DNA from: S146-42 sp965371965
Lineage (GTDB): Bacteria; Planctomycetota; Phycisphaerae; Phycisphaerales; UBA1924
Assembly: GCA_965371965.1 (NCBI GenBank)
Contig: CBDVAM010000086.1
Span: forward strand, 1 to 14,330
Direction of reading: 5' to 3'
Length of the DNA: 14,330 bases
Part shown: one piece after another, positions 1-7,385 of the stretch
Layout of the letters: every line of letters begins with the position of its first letter
Numbering within the stretch: the first letter of the stretch is position 1
Position numbers and translations under genes: made by a program
Notes under the pieces: model-generated
What the model was told of the DNA's origin: nothing
Databases searched by the model: none
What the model saw: the letters and a program-made list of their open reading frames with translations, nothing else

Positions 1-55
1 GACGGCGGATTGGCGGTGGAGGTAGCTGAGGCCTTGGATGGGGCCGATTTCGCCT
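1..55. repeat. Partial duplicate of the 3' end of the FIST gene
   Basis: Positions 1-55 are identical to 140-194, an offset of 139 bp. The second copy lies inside the FIST-domain gene and encodes the GEIGPIQGL region on the minus strand. This first copy lies downstream of that gene's stop codon, so it is a detached fragment. It begins at the first base of the window and may continue to the left. It could be the edge of a second, truncated FIST gene, a local tandem duplication, or an assembly artefact. The identity was read directly base by base. Confidence 0.9.
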
Positions 56-117
56 CTGTGGTGAATCCTGCTTTGTTCCTCCGCGTTCTCAGCGGCCCTC
101 CGCGGTGAGTTTCTTCT
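52..117. repeat. Dispersed CCGCGGAGG-type short repeat
   Basis: On the minus strand this stretch contains near-repeats of CGCGGAGG (for example ACCGCGGAGGGC and AACGCGGAGGAAC), and further on ACCACAGAGGCG. I recognise this as the kind of dispersed short repeat common between genes in planctomycetes and some other bacteria; that recognition is from memory, not a search. The last codons and stop of the FIST gene (89-117) lie inside it, so the tail KKLTAEGR of that protein is repeat-derived. It also separates the two 55-bp copies at 1-55 and 140-194. Confidence 0.5.
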
Positions 118-1306
118 CGGGCGCGCGGAAGAGGCCGACGACGGCGGATTGGCGGTGGAGGTAGCTGAGGCCTTGGATGGGGCCGATTTCGCCTGCGCCG
201 GTGGGGCCGAGGATGGGGAGGGTGGAGGTTGATCCGGCGAGTTCCTTGCCGGCGCGGGAGCGGGTTGCGCCGGGCTTGGGTTGGGCGAAAGCTCGGGCGA
301 GGACGACGCCGTCGGGGACTCTGCGGTCTGCGCCGGAGAAGACGATGGCGGCGGCGGGGGTGCCGTCGAGCGTGTGCCCATCGAGGAGCATTGCGAGGTC
401 GGATTGGGCGGTCTCGGGGTCGTGGCGGTGGAAGCGGACGGTCTGGCCCGTGCGGATGAGTTCATCGGCGGCGATGGAGCCGGAATGCTCGTCTATGCCG
501 ACGATGGTGCGGATGAGATAGTCGCCTCTGCCGCGGGTTGGGCTGTTCTCGTCGATGAGTCTGGCGAGGAGGAGGGGTGTGTGTGCGCCGGCGACTTGGC
601 GTGCGCTGTTGAGGGCTTCGATGGCGGGCCTGCCTGCGAGGCCTTGGATGAGGTTGCCCTTGGCGCGGGTGACGATGAGGTCGGCGCCGACGGGGGTTGT
701 GCCCTGGGAGGTGATGGCGTCGAAGCGGAAGTCGCCGCAGAGGGTGACGCCGACGAGGGCGTTGGAGGTGATGCGGTCGTCGAGGATGAGGGTGGCGTTG
801 TCGATGGTGGAGCCGAGGATCGGGTAGTTGCGGCCCAGGCCTCTTGCGGCGTTGAGGTGGGGGAGCATGGCCTGGATTGCGAGGCCCTTGGGGTTTGCGA
901 GGAGGATGGTGGCGCGGGCGTTGTCGCGGGTGCCGATGATCTGTCCGAGGCGGTCGATGGAGGCGGGGAAGGTCTCGCCGGCGTTCTCGAGCGAGTCGAG
1001 GGTGAAGGGATGGGCGTCGAGGCCTGTCAGGGCGAGGATTGCGATGCAGGGGGTCTCGGTGAGGGTTCCCTCTTTGGCGATGAGGCCCGGGGCGGTCGCG
1101 CCGATGAGGACCGAGGGCTCGAGTTGGGCGCGGATGAGGGCGGTGGCCTCGCGGAGGTCGATGGGCGAGAGCTCGGTGGCGACGAGGATGGCGAGGGCGG
1201 GGGCTGTGTCAAGCTGGGCGGCGATTGCGGCGGTGACGCGCGAGGTCGTCTGGGCGATCGAGCGTCCGCTCGACCACGCGGACGCGGCTTGGAGGTGAGG
1301 GGTCAC
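89..1306 (-). CDS. FIST N/FIST C domain sensory protein
   Basis: A 405-residue protein starting with GTG. Residues about 1-190 resemble the FIST N domain (ALAILVATE strand, then the LIGATAPGLI turn and alternating hydrophobic strands). The rest resembles FIST C, ending with the family signature GAGEIGPIQG followed by LHRQSAVVGLF, close to the usual GEIGP..G...LH pattern. FIST domains are predicted ligand-binding sensory modules, often fused to signalling domains; here the domain stands alone, with no transmembrane segment or kinase. The start is uncertain because no clear Shine-Dalgarno precedes the GTG, although the N-terminus fits the family. It lies 55 bp downstream of the SH3-like gene on the same strand, so co-transcription is possible. 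The final residues KKLTAEGR are encoded by a dispersed repeat, which suggests that the original stop was lost or replaced. Confidence 0.82.
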   Translation of the reverse strand: MTPHLQAASAWSSGRSIAQTTSRVTAAIAAQLDTAPALAILVATELSPIDLREATALIRAQLEPSVLIGATAPGLIAKEGTLTETPCIAILALTGLDAHPFTLDSLENAGETFPASIDRLGQIIGTRDNARATILLANPKGLAIQAMLPHLNAARGLGRNYPILGSTIDNATLILDDRITSNALVGVTLCGDFRFDAITSQGTTPVGADLIVTRAKGNLIQGLAGRPAIEALNSARQVAGAHTPLLLARLIDENSPTRGRGDYLIRTIVGIDEHSGSIAADELIRTGQTVRFHRHDPETAQSDLAMLLDGHTLDGTPAAAIVFSGADRRVPDGVVLARAFAQPKPGATRSRAGKELAGSTSTLPILGPTGAGEIGPIQGLSYLHRQSAVVGLFRAPEKKLTAEGR

Positions 1307-1361
1307 GCGGTATTGTCGGCCTTGATTCTGGCCCTGTCGATGAGCAGCGAGGCTGGTTGGA

Positions 1362-2669
1362 TCAGTTGTCGTCGATGGCTTCGATGCGGATGGGTGTCAG
1401 GATTTTGGTGCCGGCGGGACCGGATTCGACCTTGCCGGAGATGCCGACGACCTTGTTGAGGTATGGGGTGAGGTCGGTTTCGCCCGGGCGGACGTAGCCG
1501 AGGGTTCGCCCGAGGGCGTCGGGCGAGCGGAGGCGGTAGAGCTTGGGGAGGTTCTTTCCGTCGTAGATGCGGCTGGGGACGAGCTTGCCGACCATTGCGT
1601 AGCCCCTGCCTGCGGTGAACTCTTCGAGTCGTTTGGCCATGCGTTCAGAGACGCTGGGCTCGGCGTCGCGTTTGGCGGCGATGGCGGCGGGGCCGTCGCG
1701 GAAGGCGATGCGCATTTCGATATAGGCGATGCGCTGGTCGAGTTGTTGGCGGATGCGCTGGTTGAAGGGGTCGTCGGCGAGCGCGTTGAGGGTTCGGCGG
1801 TGCTCGGAAAGCAGCGCGTCGAGTTCCTGGGTGAACTCATCGCCGGCACGGGCGGACTGGTAGAGGGTTTCGAGCTGCATGGGCGTGAGGGATCCATCGG
1901 CATTGGGAGCCTGGTCCGTGTTCTGGCCCGTTCCCTGGTCGATGACGACGGGTTGTTGGTTGATGGCCAGGGCAGCGGCGTCATCGGGTGTGGTTGGTTG
2001 GTCCGGTGTGGCGGCGAGTTCGGCGGGGGTGGGCGGGACCATGGTGTCGAGGAGGTTGGTCTGATTGGTTGCCTGGGCGGTTGTGTCGGGTGCGGGCTGG
2101 TCGCCCGGGGTTTGGGCGGTGGTCTTGACGGCGGTCTGGGAGATGTAGGCCAGTGCGCCGGCGGGGGCCTGGACCATGTAGCCGATGATGTTGTTCGTGG
2201 TGTCGCCGGAATCAGAGCGGACGATCGAGATGATGGTGAGTTCGCCGCCGGGTGGGATGGGGCGTTGGAGGGCCGAGCGCCAGCTTCCTTCCACGCCCTG
2301 GCTGGCGTGGGGGGCGATGAGGCGTGTGGCGCGGGTGACGCGCAGGCGGGCGGCGTCGATTATCTCGACGGCTGCGGCGGGGACATAGACGGGCAGGTCG
2401 CTGGGATAGGCGACGGGGAGCATGGCGGCGACGGGGTCTCCCAGGACGTTGAGGCGCATGCCCGGTTCGAGCACGCGGATGGTGTAGAGCTTCTCGCTGG
2501 GCCCGGCGTGGAGGCGAGCGCCCTGTTCTGCGACGGTGGCTTGTTGGCCAGCCTGGGCCATGGCCGAGCCTGTGATGGCGGCAAGGCCTGCGAGACAGGC
2601 AATGGTGGAAAATCTTGCAAGATTCTTCGGGTTCTGGCCCGAGAAACGACCGAGTGGCATCCTGCCCAT
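1362..2669 (-). CDS. Secreted protein with SH3-like domains, function unknown
   Basis: A 435-residue protein. The frame stays open about 100 codons further upstream, but ATG at 2669 is chosen because GGGAGG lies 8 nt before it (2678-2683) and a signal peptide follows at once: basic start, hydrophobic stretch at residues 22-36, and a likely cleavage site after AMA or AQA near residues 38-40. The mature part begins with a bacterial SH3-like segment (TVAEQGARLHAGPSEKLYTI, residues about 44-100) and a second similar segment to about residue 175. A P/T/Q/D-rich linker covers about 180-255. A helical charged region follows, and the C-terminal part contains LYRLRSPDALGRTLGYV and an LTPYLNKVVGISGKV strand pattern. 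It probably acts in the periplasm or at the envelope. Its biochemical role is not recognisable. It is divergent from the TolC-like gene. Confidence 0.72.
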   Translation of the reverse strand: MGRMPLGRFSGQNPKNLARFSTIACLAGLAAITGSAMAQAGQQATVAEQGARLHAGPSEKLYTIRVLEPGMRLNVLGDPVAAMLPVAYPSDLPVYVPAAAVEIIDAARLRVTRATRLIAPHASQGVEGSWRSALQRPIPPGGELTIISIVRSDSGDTTNNIIGYMVQAPAGALAYISQTAVKTTAQTPGDQPAPDTTAQATNQTNLLDTMVPPTPAELAATPDQPTTPDDAAALAINQQPVVIDQGTGQNTDQAPNADGSLTPMQLETLYQSARAGDEFTQELDALLSEHRRTLNALADDPFNQRIRQQLDQRIAYIEMRIAFRDGPAAIAAKRDAEPSVSERMAKRLEEFTAGRGYAMVGKLVPSRIYDGKNLPKLYRLRSPDALGRTLGYVRPGETDLTPYLNKVVGISGKVESGPAGTKILTPIRIEAIDDN

Positions 2670-2803
2670 GGCCCAACCTCCCTGTATATTCTCGCGAGAG
2701 CCTCCCTCCGGTCTGATCCGGGGCTCCCTAGAATGGAGTGTAGCGGTTTGCCCGCGATGGCGCGAACCGACATCCGCCGAGGGCGGACAGAAGCATGCGC
2801 CGC

Positions 2804-2832
2804 TTGACCCCACGGCTCGGCGCGGCTCGAAT
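2804..2832 (+). promoter_or_regulatory. Possible sigma70-type promoter for the TolC-like gene
   Basis: TTGACC at 2804-2809 and TCGAAT at 2827-2832 are separated by 17 nt and lie 24 nt before the chosen ATG. The -35 box is good; the -10 box matches consensus at four of six positions. The 187-bp divergent gap also contains the ribosome-binding sites of both flanking genes. No convincing promoter was seen for the minus-strand gene. The call rests on pattern alone. Confidence 0.3.
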
Positions 2833-2856
2833 GGCATAGGTATCAGGGAGCGTTTG

Positions 2857-4635
2857 ATGAACCAACCACGAGGTTTGGCCCTCTTGTCGGCCTTGCTTGT
2901 TGTTCTTGGCGGGTGCCAGGTGAGCCCGCTGAATACGTCCGCCGAGCCGGCGATGCGTCGATCGCTGGTGGACATGGTCCGGCGGGAGTTGCTGGAGCCG
3001 GCGGGACGCCCCGGGCGTCAGATCACGGTCCAGGACATGTCCGAGGAGGACTTCATCGTGAAGTTCGACCTCGGGCAGTTCGAGGATCAGATCATGGAGA
3101 TGGCGGGGCCTGATTCGTATGTGGAGGCGTTCGGGTCGCTACCGATGGATGAGAACTTCTTCGGCGAGACGCACGAGGTGGTCGGGCTGAGCCTCAAGGA
3201 CGCGGTGGGGATGGCGCTGGAGCAGAACCTGCAGGTGCAGTTTGCGCGTCTGACGCCATCGATCAACGGGGCGCAGGTCGCCGAGGCCGAGGCGGCGTTT
3301 GACTGGGTCTTCTTTTCGAGCGTGCAGTTTCAGGACACCGAGACGCCGATCGTGGATCGTTCGACGGCGGGGTTCGGCCTGGGCGGGGACTTTCGGCGGA
3401 GCACGGACGTGGCGTTCACGGCGGGCATCCGGCGGTTGACGACCGCGGGCGGGCAGTTGACGCTGCAGCAGGAGGTTGGCTACAACGACTCGGACGAGCG
3501 GGGGCTGGCGCTGACGCCGAACCCGGCGAATCGGGCGAGCCTGACGGCGCAGTACGACCAGCCGCTGCTACGGAACTTCGGGTCGCGGGTGGCGCTTGCG
3601 CAGGTGCGGATCTCGCAGAACGCCGAGCGGGCGGCGGTGGCGAACCTGAAGAGCGAGCTGAACCGGGTGTTGACCGACACCGAGCGGGCGTATTGGCAGT
3701 TGGTGCGGGCGTACTACGACCTGATGATCCTGGAGAGGCTGACCGAGCGTGGGCGGACGGTGCTGGCTCAGGTCCAGGCCCGAAGGGACTTTGACGTGAA
3801 TCGTGCGCAGATCGCCAATGCCGCGGCTCGCGTGCAGGGTCGTATTGCGAACATGGGACGTGCGCGCAACGGGGTGCGTCTTGCGAGCGATCGGCTGAAG
3901 GCGTTGATCAACCATCCGGACCTGGCGGTGTCGTCGGAGGTGTTGATTTTGCCGGTGGATCTGCCGCTGGCCGAGCCGATCGAGTTCTCGCTGGCTGATG
4001 CGATCGTCTCGGCGTTGGATGAGCGTCCGGAGATCGCCCAGGCGATCCTGTCGATCGACGACACGACGATTCGCCAGGTGGTCGCCGAGAACGCGAGGCT
4101 GGCGCAGCTGGATCTGCGGGTGCAGGTGCGGTATCAGGCGTTGGAGGATGACTTTCGGACCGCGTACGCGACGACGCTGGACCAGACGTTCTTCGATGCG
4201 AGCATCGGGCTGTTCTATGAGATCCCGATCGGGAATCGGGCGGGCGAGGCGGTGCTGCGTCGGCGGCTGCTGGAGCGTCAGCAGGCGGTGCTGAGCTTTG
4301 AGAATACGACCCAGCAGGTGCTGCTGGAGGTCAAGAACTCGCTGAACAACCTGAAGACCAACTTCGAGCTGATCGAGCAGGAGAAGCTCAACCGGATCGC
4401 GCAGGCCGAGAATCTGCGGGTGCTGCAGGTTCGTAAGGAGAACCTGCCGGGCGGGTATTCGATCGAGCAGTTGGAGACGGAGCTGAACCAGCAGGAGCGG
4501 CTGTCGAACTCTGAGCGTGATGAGATCCAGGCGCTGGTGGACTATGCGGTGTCGCTGGCCGAGAGCCATCAGGCGATGGGGACGACGCTGCGCCGGAACC
4601 GGGTGGACTTTGTGGTGCCGGATGTTGAGGGGTGA
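2857..4635 (+). CDS. TolC-family outer-membrane efflux lipoprotein
   Basis: A 592-residue protein. ATG at 2857 is chosen because GGGAG lies 6 nt upstream (2846-2850) and a lipoprotein signal follows: hydrophobic residues 7-18, then the lipobox LGGC with the lipidated cysteine at residue 20. The body has the two-fold repeat of outer-membrane efflux proteins. Each half starts with an LxDAVxxALExNL-like helix: SLKDAVGMALEQNLQVQFAR near residue 117, and SLADAIVSALDERPEI near residue 380. Long coiled-coil helices rich in Q, N, E and L follow each. Such proteins form trimeric channels through the outer membrane and work with RND, ABC or MFS pumps and a periplasmic adaptor. No adaptor or pump gene is in the window, so its transport partner is unknown. 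It is longer than E. coli TolC (about 470 mature residues), mainly through an N-terminal extension at residues 20-115. The divergent secreted SH3-like protein may be functionally linked, but nothing proves it. Confidence 0.88.
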   Translation: MNQPRGLALLSALLVVLGGCQVSPLNTSAEPAMRRSLVDMVRRELLEPAGRPGRQITVQDMSEEDFIVKFDLGQFEDQIMEMAGPDSYVEAFGSLPMDENFFGETHEVVGLSLKDAVGMALEQNLQVQFARLTPSINGAQVAEAEAAFDWVFFSSVQFQDTETPIVDRSTAGFGLGGDFRRSTDVAFTAGIRRLTTAGGQLTLQQEVGYNDSDERGLALTPNPANRASLTAQYDQPLLRNFGSRVALAQVRISQNAERAAVANLKSELNRVLTDTERAYWQLVRAYYDLMILERLTERGRTVLAQVQARRDFDVNRAQIANAAARVQGRIANMGRARNGVRLASDRLKALINHPDLAVSSEVLILPVDLPLAEPIEFSLADAIVSALDERPEIAQAILSIDDTTIRQVVAENARLAQLDLRVQVRYQALEDDFRTAYATTLDQTFFDASIGLFYEIPIGNRAGEAVLRRRLLERQQAVLSFENTTQQVLLEVKNSLNNLKTNFELIEQEKLNRIAQAENLRVLQVRKENLPGGYSIEQLETELNQQERLSNSERDEIQALVDYAVSLAESHQAMGTTLRRNRVDFVVPDVEG

Positions 4636-4640
4636 GGCGG

Positions 4641-4717
4641 GGGAAGAGGGCAATAGGCAATGGGCAATGGGAAGAGGGAAGAGGGGATTTGGCAATAGGC
4701 AATGGGTGATGGGTGCT
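4641..4717. repeat. Eleven tandem heptanucleotide units
   Basis: Starting 6 bp after the TolC-like stop codon, the sequence keeps a strict 7-bp register for eleven units. Most are variants of GGGCAAT, AGGCAAT or GGGAAGA, and the last drift to GGGTGAT and GGGTGCT. The register was followed base by base. Degenerate heptamer arrays of this kind are known as short tandemly repeated repetitive sequences in cyanobacteria, and similar ones occur in planctomycetes; that comparison is from memory. The array ends 17 bp before the start of the next gene and could therefore lie in its leader. Confidence 0.85.
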
Positions 4718-4733
4718 TTGGTCTGGGTGCGTG

Positions 4734-5696
4734 ATGGGGATGGCTGAGATTGAACTCGCGGCGGAGCGGCTTGGTGAGGGCGGGCTGGTCGGGTTTCCGA
4801 CCGAGACCGTGTACGGGCTGGGGTGCGACGCGCGCAACCGCGAGGCGGTGGCCCGGGTGTACGCGATCAAGGGTCGCCCGGCGAACAACCCGCTGATCGT
4901 GCATGTTTCAGATATCGAGATGGCGCGGTCGTGCGCGGGCGAGTGGCCGGCTAGCGGCGACGTGCTCGGCGGGGCGTTCTGGCCCGGACCGCTGACGCTG
5001 GTGGTGGCGCGGGGATCAACGATTCCGGCGGTCGTTGCGGGCGGCGGGGACACGCTGGCGATCCGCGTGCCGGCGCATCCGGTTGCGCTGGCGCTGATCG
5101 AGCGGTTCGGGGGTCCGATCGTGGGGCCGAGCGCGAATCGATCGGGGATGGTGTCGGCGACGACCGCCGAGCATGTGCGCGCGCAGTGGGGCGATGAGGT
5201 TCTGGTGCTCGATGGCGGGGCGTGCCAGCGGGGGATCGAGTCGACCGTTGTGGATATCTCGGGCGATCGGGTCGCGGTGCTTCGGCGGGGAGTGATTGGA
5301 GCCGAGCAGATCGCTCGGGTGTTGGGGCGCGAGGTGGAGGATGCGGGGGGTGATGTATCGGGGGTTTCAACTGGAGCGCTAGCGAGTCCGGGGCTGTTGG
5401 AGCGGCACTATGCGCCGCGGACGCCGGCGAGACTTGTCGACGATCTTGGCGCGGGCGAGTTATGCGAGGGCGCGGTGGTGCTGGCGATCTCGGCGATGCC
5501 GGCGGGGGTGCGCGGGATCGCGATGCCAGATGATGCGGGGGCGTATGCCAGGCGGCTGTATGCGGCGTTGCGCGAGGCCGATGCGATGGGGGCGGATGAG
5601 ATTCTGATCGAGCGTCCGGCGAGGGAGGGCTCGACGCCGGAGGCGACCGCGATCTGGCGGGCGATCCATGATCGTCTGGCGCGGGCCACGGGCTAG
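4734..5696 (+). CDS. sua5: Threonylcarbamoyl-AMP synthase (Sua5/YrdC/YwlC family)
   Basis: A protein of about 320 residues that makes threonylcarbamoyl-AMP from threonine, bicarbonate and ATP, the first step of t6A modification at position 37 of ANN-decoding tRNAs. The YrdC domain fills residues about 5-190 and shows the family marks: GFPTETVYGLG, the KGRPANNPL loop, the GPSANRSG motif and the ESTVVDI strand. A linker with LLERHYAPRTP follows, typical of the two-domain Sua5 form, and then a smaller C-terminal Sua5 domain to the end. The start is uncertain: ATG at 4734 and ATG at 4740 are both possible, neither has a good Shine-Dalgarno, and a GTG at 4713 falls in the heptamer array. The partner genes for t6A transfer (tsaD, tsaB, tsaE) are not in the window. 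The icd gene follows on the same strand after 82 bp. Confidence 0.9.
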   Translation: MGMAEIELAAERLGEGGLVGFPTETVYGLGCDARNREAVARVYAIKGRPANNPLIVHVSDIEMARSCAGEWPASGDVLGGAFWPGPLTLVVARGSTIPAVVAGGGDTLAIRVPAHPVALALIERFGGPIVGPSANRSGMVSATTAEHVRAQWGDEVLVLDGGACQRGIESTVVDISGDRVAVLRRGVIGAEQIARVLGREVEDAGGDVSGVSTGALASPGLLERHYAPRTPARLVDDLGAGELCEGAVVLAISAMPAGVRGIAMPDDAGAYARRLYAALREADAMGADEILIERPAREGSTPEATAIWRAIHDRLARATG

Positions 5697-5778
5697 GGCT
5701 GCGGCGCTATGGTTCGCGAGACACGCCTGGGAATCAGGTGATTTTGGTGGTTGATGGTTTCTCGAAAGGACGCTGATC

Positions 5779-7263
5779 GTGTCGAAGCTTCGCATTGCGC
5801 TTGCGCCCGGAGATGGGATCGGTCCGGAGGTGACCCGCGCGAGCATGGCGGTGCTTGAGGCGGCGGGCGTGATGGACCATCTGGAGTTCGTCGAGGTCGA
5901 GATGGGCGAGGCGGTGTTCGCGTCGGGGGACCGGCGGGGGATGACCGACGACGCCATCGCGACGATCGAGCAGACGGGGCTGCTGTACAAGGGGCCGATG
6001 GGGACGCCGATCGGCGGGGGCGGCAAGAGCATCAACGTCAGCCTGCGGAAGATGTACGGCGCGTTCGCGAATATCCGACATTTTCAGAGCATGCCGGGCG
6101 TGGAGACGGTGTATTCCATGGCGGGCGTGCCGGTGGATTTCTATGTGATCCGGGAGAATATCGAGGATACCTACGGCGGGATCGAGCATCGCCTGACCAA
6201 CGACGTGATCGAGTGTAAGCGGCTGATCAGTGCGCCGGGGTGCGATCAGGTGCATCGCGCGGCGTTCCGGCTGGCGCGCCGGCTGGGCATCGGGCGGGTC
6301 CACTGCGGGCACAAGGCCAACATCATGAAGATGACCGATGGGCTGTTCCTGGATCGGTTTCATGTGGTGGCCAAGGACTTTCCCGATATCCAGACCGAGG
6401 ATGTGATCATCGATGCGTTGTGCATGAAGCTGGTGCTGACGCCGCAGGATTTTCAGATGGTCGTGCTGACGAATCTGCAGGGCGACATCGTGAGCGATCT
6501 GGCGGCGGGGCTTGTGGGCGGGCTCGGGTTTGCGCCCAGCGCGAATCTCGGCAATCATATTTCGATCTTCGAGGCGGTGCACGGGACTGCGCCGGATATC
6601 GCCGGGCAGGACAGGGCGAATCCGACGAGCCTGCTGGCGAGCGGGCTGATGATGCTGCGCCATGTGGGCATGTTGAGGCAGGCGGGCATCATCGAGAACG
6701 CGCTGCTCAAGACGCTGGAGGACGGGGTTCATACGGGCGATTTCGGTGGGTCGCAGACGCCGGTGGTGGGGACGGCGGAGTTTGCGCGGTCGATCATCGA
6801 GCGATTGGGGCAGCGGCCGAGCGAGCATCCGGGGGTTGCGGTGCCCGAGGGGGATACGGCGAGCGTGGAACGCCCAGAGCGCCCCACGACGAACACGCTG
6901 ATGCGGACGTTCACGCAGATGCGGAGCCAACACGTCGGGGCGGACCTGTACATCGATTCGACGATGGCGGCGACGGAGCTTGGCGAGCATCTGAAGCGGC
7001 TGAGCGAGGACACGCCGTTTGAGCTGACGATGATTTCTAATCGTGGGACGCAGGTGTGGCCGAGCGGGTCGATTTATACCGAGTGCGTGGGGTGTTGGCG
7101 GGCGCGGTTCGAGCTGCGGGCGGGTTGTGGGGGCGGCGAGATGGGGCAGGGGCCGGTGATCGCGCTGATGAACAGGGTGTGCGAGAAGTTTCAGATCGTG
7201 GATTTTCAGCCGTTGAAGATGTATGACGGTGAGCGTGGGTTCTCGCTGGCGCAGGGGCAGTAG
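5779..7263 (+). CDS. icd: Isocitrate dehydrogenase, Thermus-type, with C-terminal extension
   Basis: A 494-residue enzyme converting isocitrate to 2-oxoglutarate and CO2 in the TCA cycle. It starts with GTG, preceded by GAAAGGA at a spacing of 8 nt. The beta-decarboxylating dehydrogenase core covers residues about 1-335: the N-terminal GDGIGPEV, the isocitrate-binding SINVSLRK (S84, N86, R90, with R100 and R125), the catalytic tyrosine in RENIEDTYGG (Y132), and K179 in HKANIMKMTDG. An extra C-terminal domain of about 150 residues follows, as in the roughly 495-residue enzymes of Thermus and Rickettsia. At the cofactor site the sequence reads HGTAPDIAG (D273, I274). NADP-dependent enzymes usually have Lys-Tyr here, while NAD-dependent relatives have Asp-Ile, so NAD preference is inferred. 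A 3-isopropylmalate dehydrogenase is less likely because of the SxN substrate loop and the extension. Confidence 0.85.
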   Translation: MSKLRIALAPGDGIGPEVTRASMAVLEAAGVMDHLEFVEVEMGEAVFASGDRRGMTDDAIATIEQTGLLYKGPMGTPIGGGGKSINVSLRKMYGAFANIRHFQSMPGVETVYSMAGVPVDFYVIRENIEDTYGGIEHRLTNDVIECKRLISAPGCDQVHRAAFRLARRLGIGRVHCGHKANIMKMTDGLFLDRFHVVAKDFPDIQTEDVIIDALCMKLVLTPQDFQMVVLTNLQGDIVSDLAAGLVGGLGFAPSANLGNHISIFEAVHGTAPDIAGQDRANPTSLLASGLMMLRHVGMLRQAGIIENALLKTLEDGVHTGDFGGSQTPVVGTAEFARSIIERLGQRPSEHPGVAVPEGDTASVERPERPTTNTLMRTFTQMRSQHVGADLYIDSTMAATELGEHLKRLSEDTPFELTMISNRGTQVWPSGSIYTECVGCWRARFELRAGCGGGEMGQGPVIALMNRVCEKFQIVDFQPLKMYDGERGFSLAQGQ

Positions 7264-7354
7264 GGAACCGGGGAATCGCGGGTTGTGCTTTGGGGGTGGG
7301 GTCCGTATCGCGCTGGTGGGCGAGGTGCTGGGGGCATGGGGCGTCGAATGTTCG

Positions 7355-7368
7355 GCAGCTTACGCTGC
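7355..7368. other. Small hairpin between convergent icd and rpiA
   Basis: GCAGC at 7355-7359 and GCTGC at 7364-7368 form a 5-bp stem with a four-base loop (TTAC on +, GTAA on -). It lies in the 122-bp gap between two converging genes, where a terminator is expected. No T-tract follows on either strand, so it is not a convincing intrinsic terminator; it may be a small dispersed palindrome. Nothing else was recognised in this gap. Confidence 0.4.
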
Positions 7369-7385
7369 TCGGCTCTGACAGACAG

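Noticed and set aside
281..1459. A long + strand open frame opposite the FIST gene.
   Set aside because: Its predicted product is a low-complexity Gly/Ala/Asp/Glu/Val mixture typical of the antisense frame of a GC-rich gene; the minus strand encodes a recognisable FIST protein.
3568..4695. A 375-codon minus-strand frame opposite the TolC-like gene.
   Set aside because: The product is rich in R, H, L and P with no domain; it mirrors the conserved efflux-protein frame.
7355..7368. Intrinsic terminator between icd and rpiA.
   Set aside because: The stem is only 5 bp and no T-run follows on either strand, so it is listed only as a hairpin.
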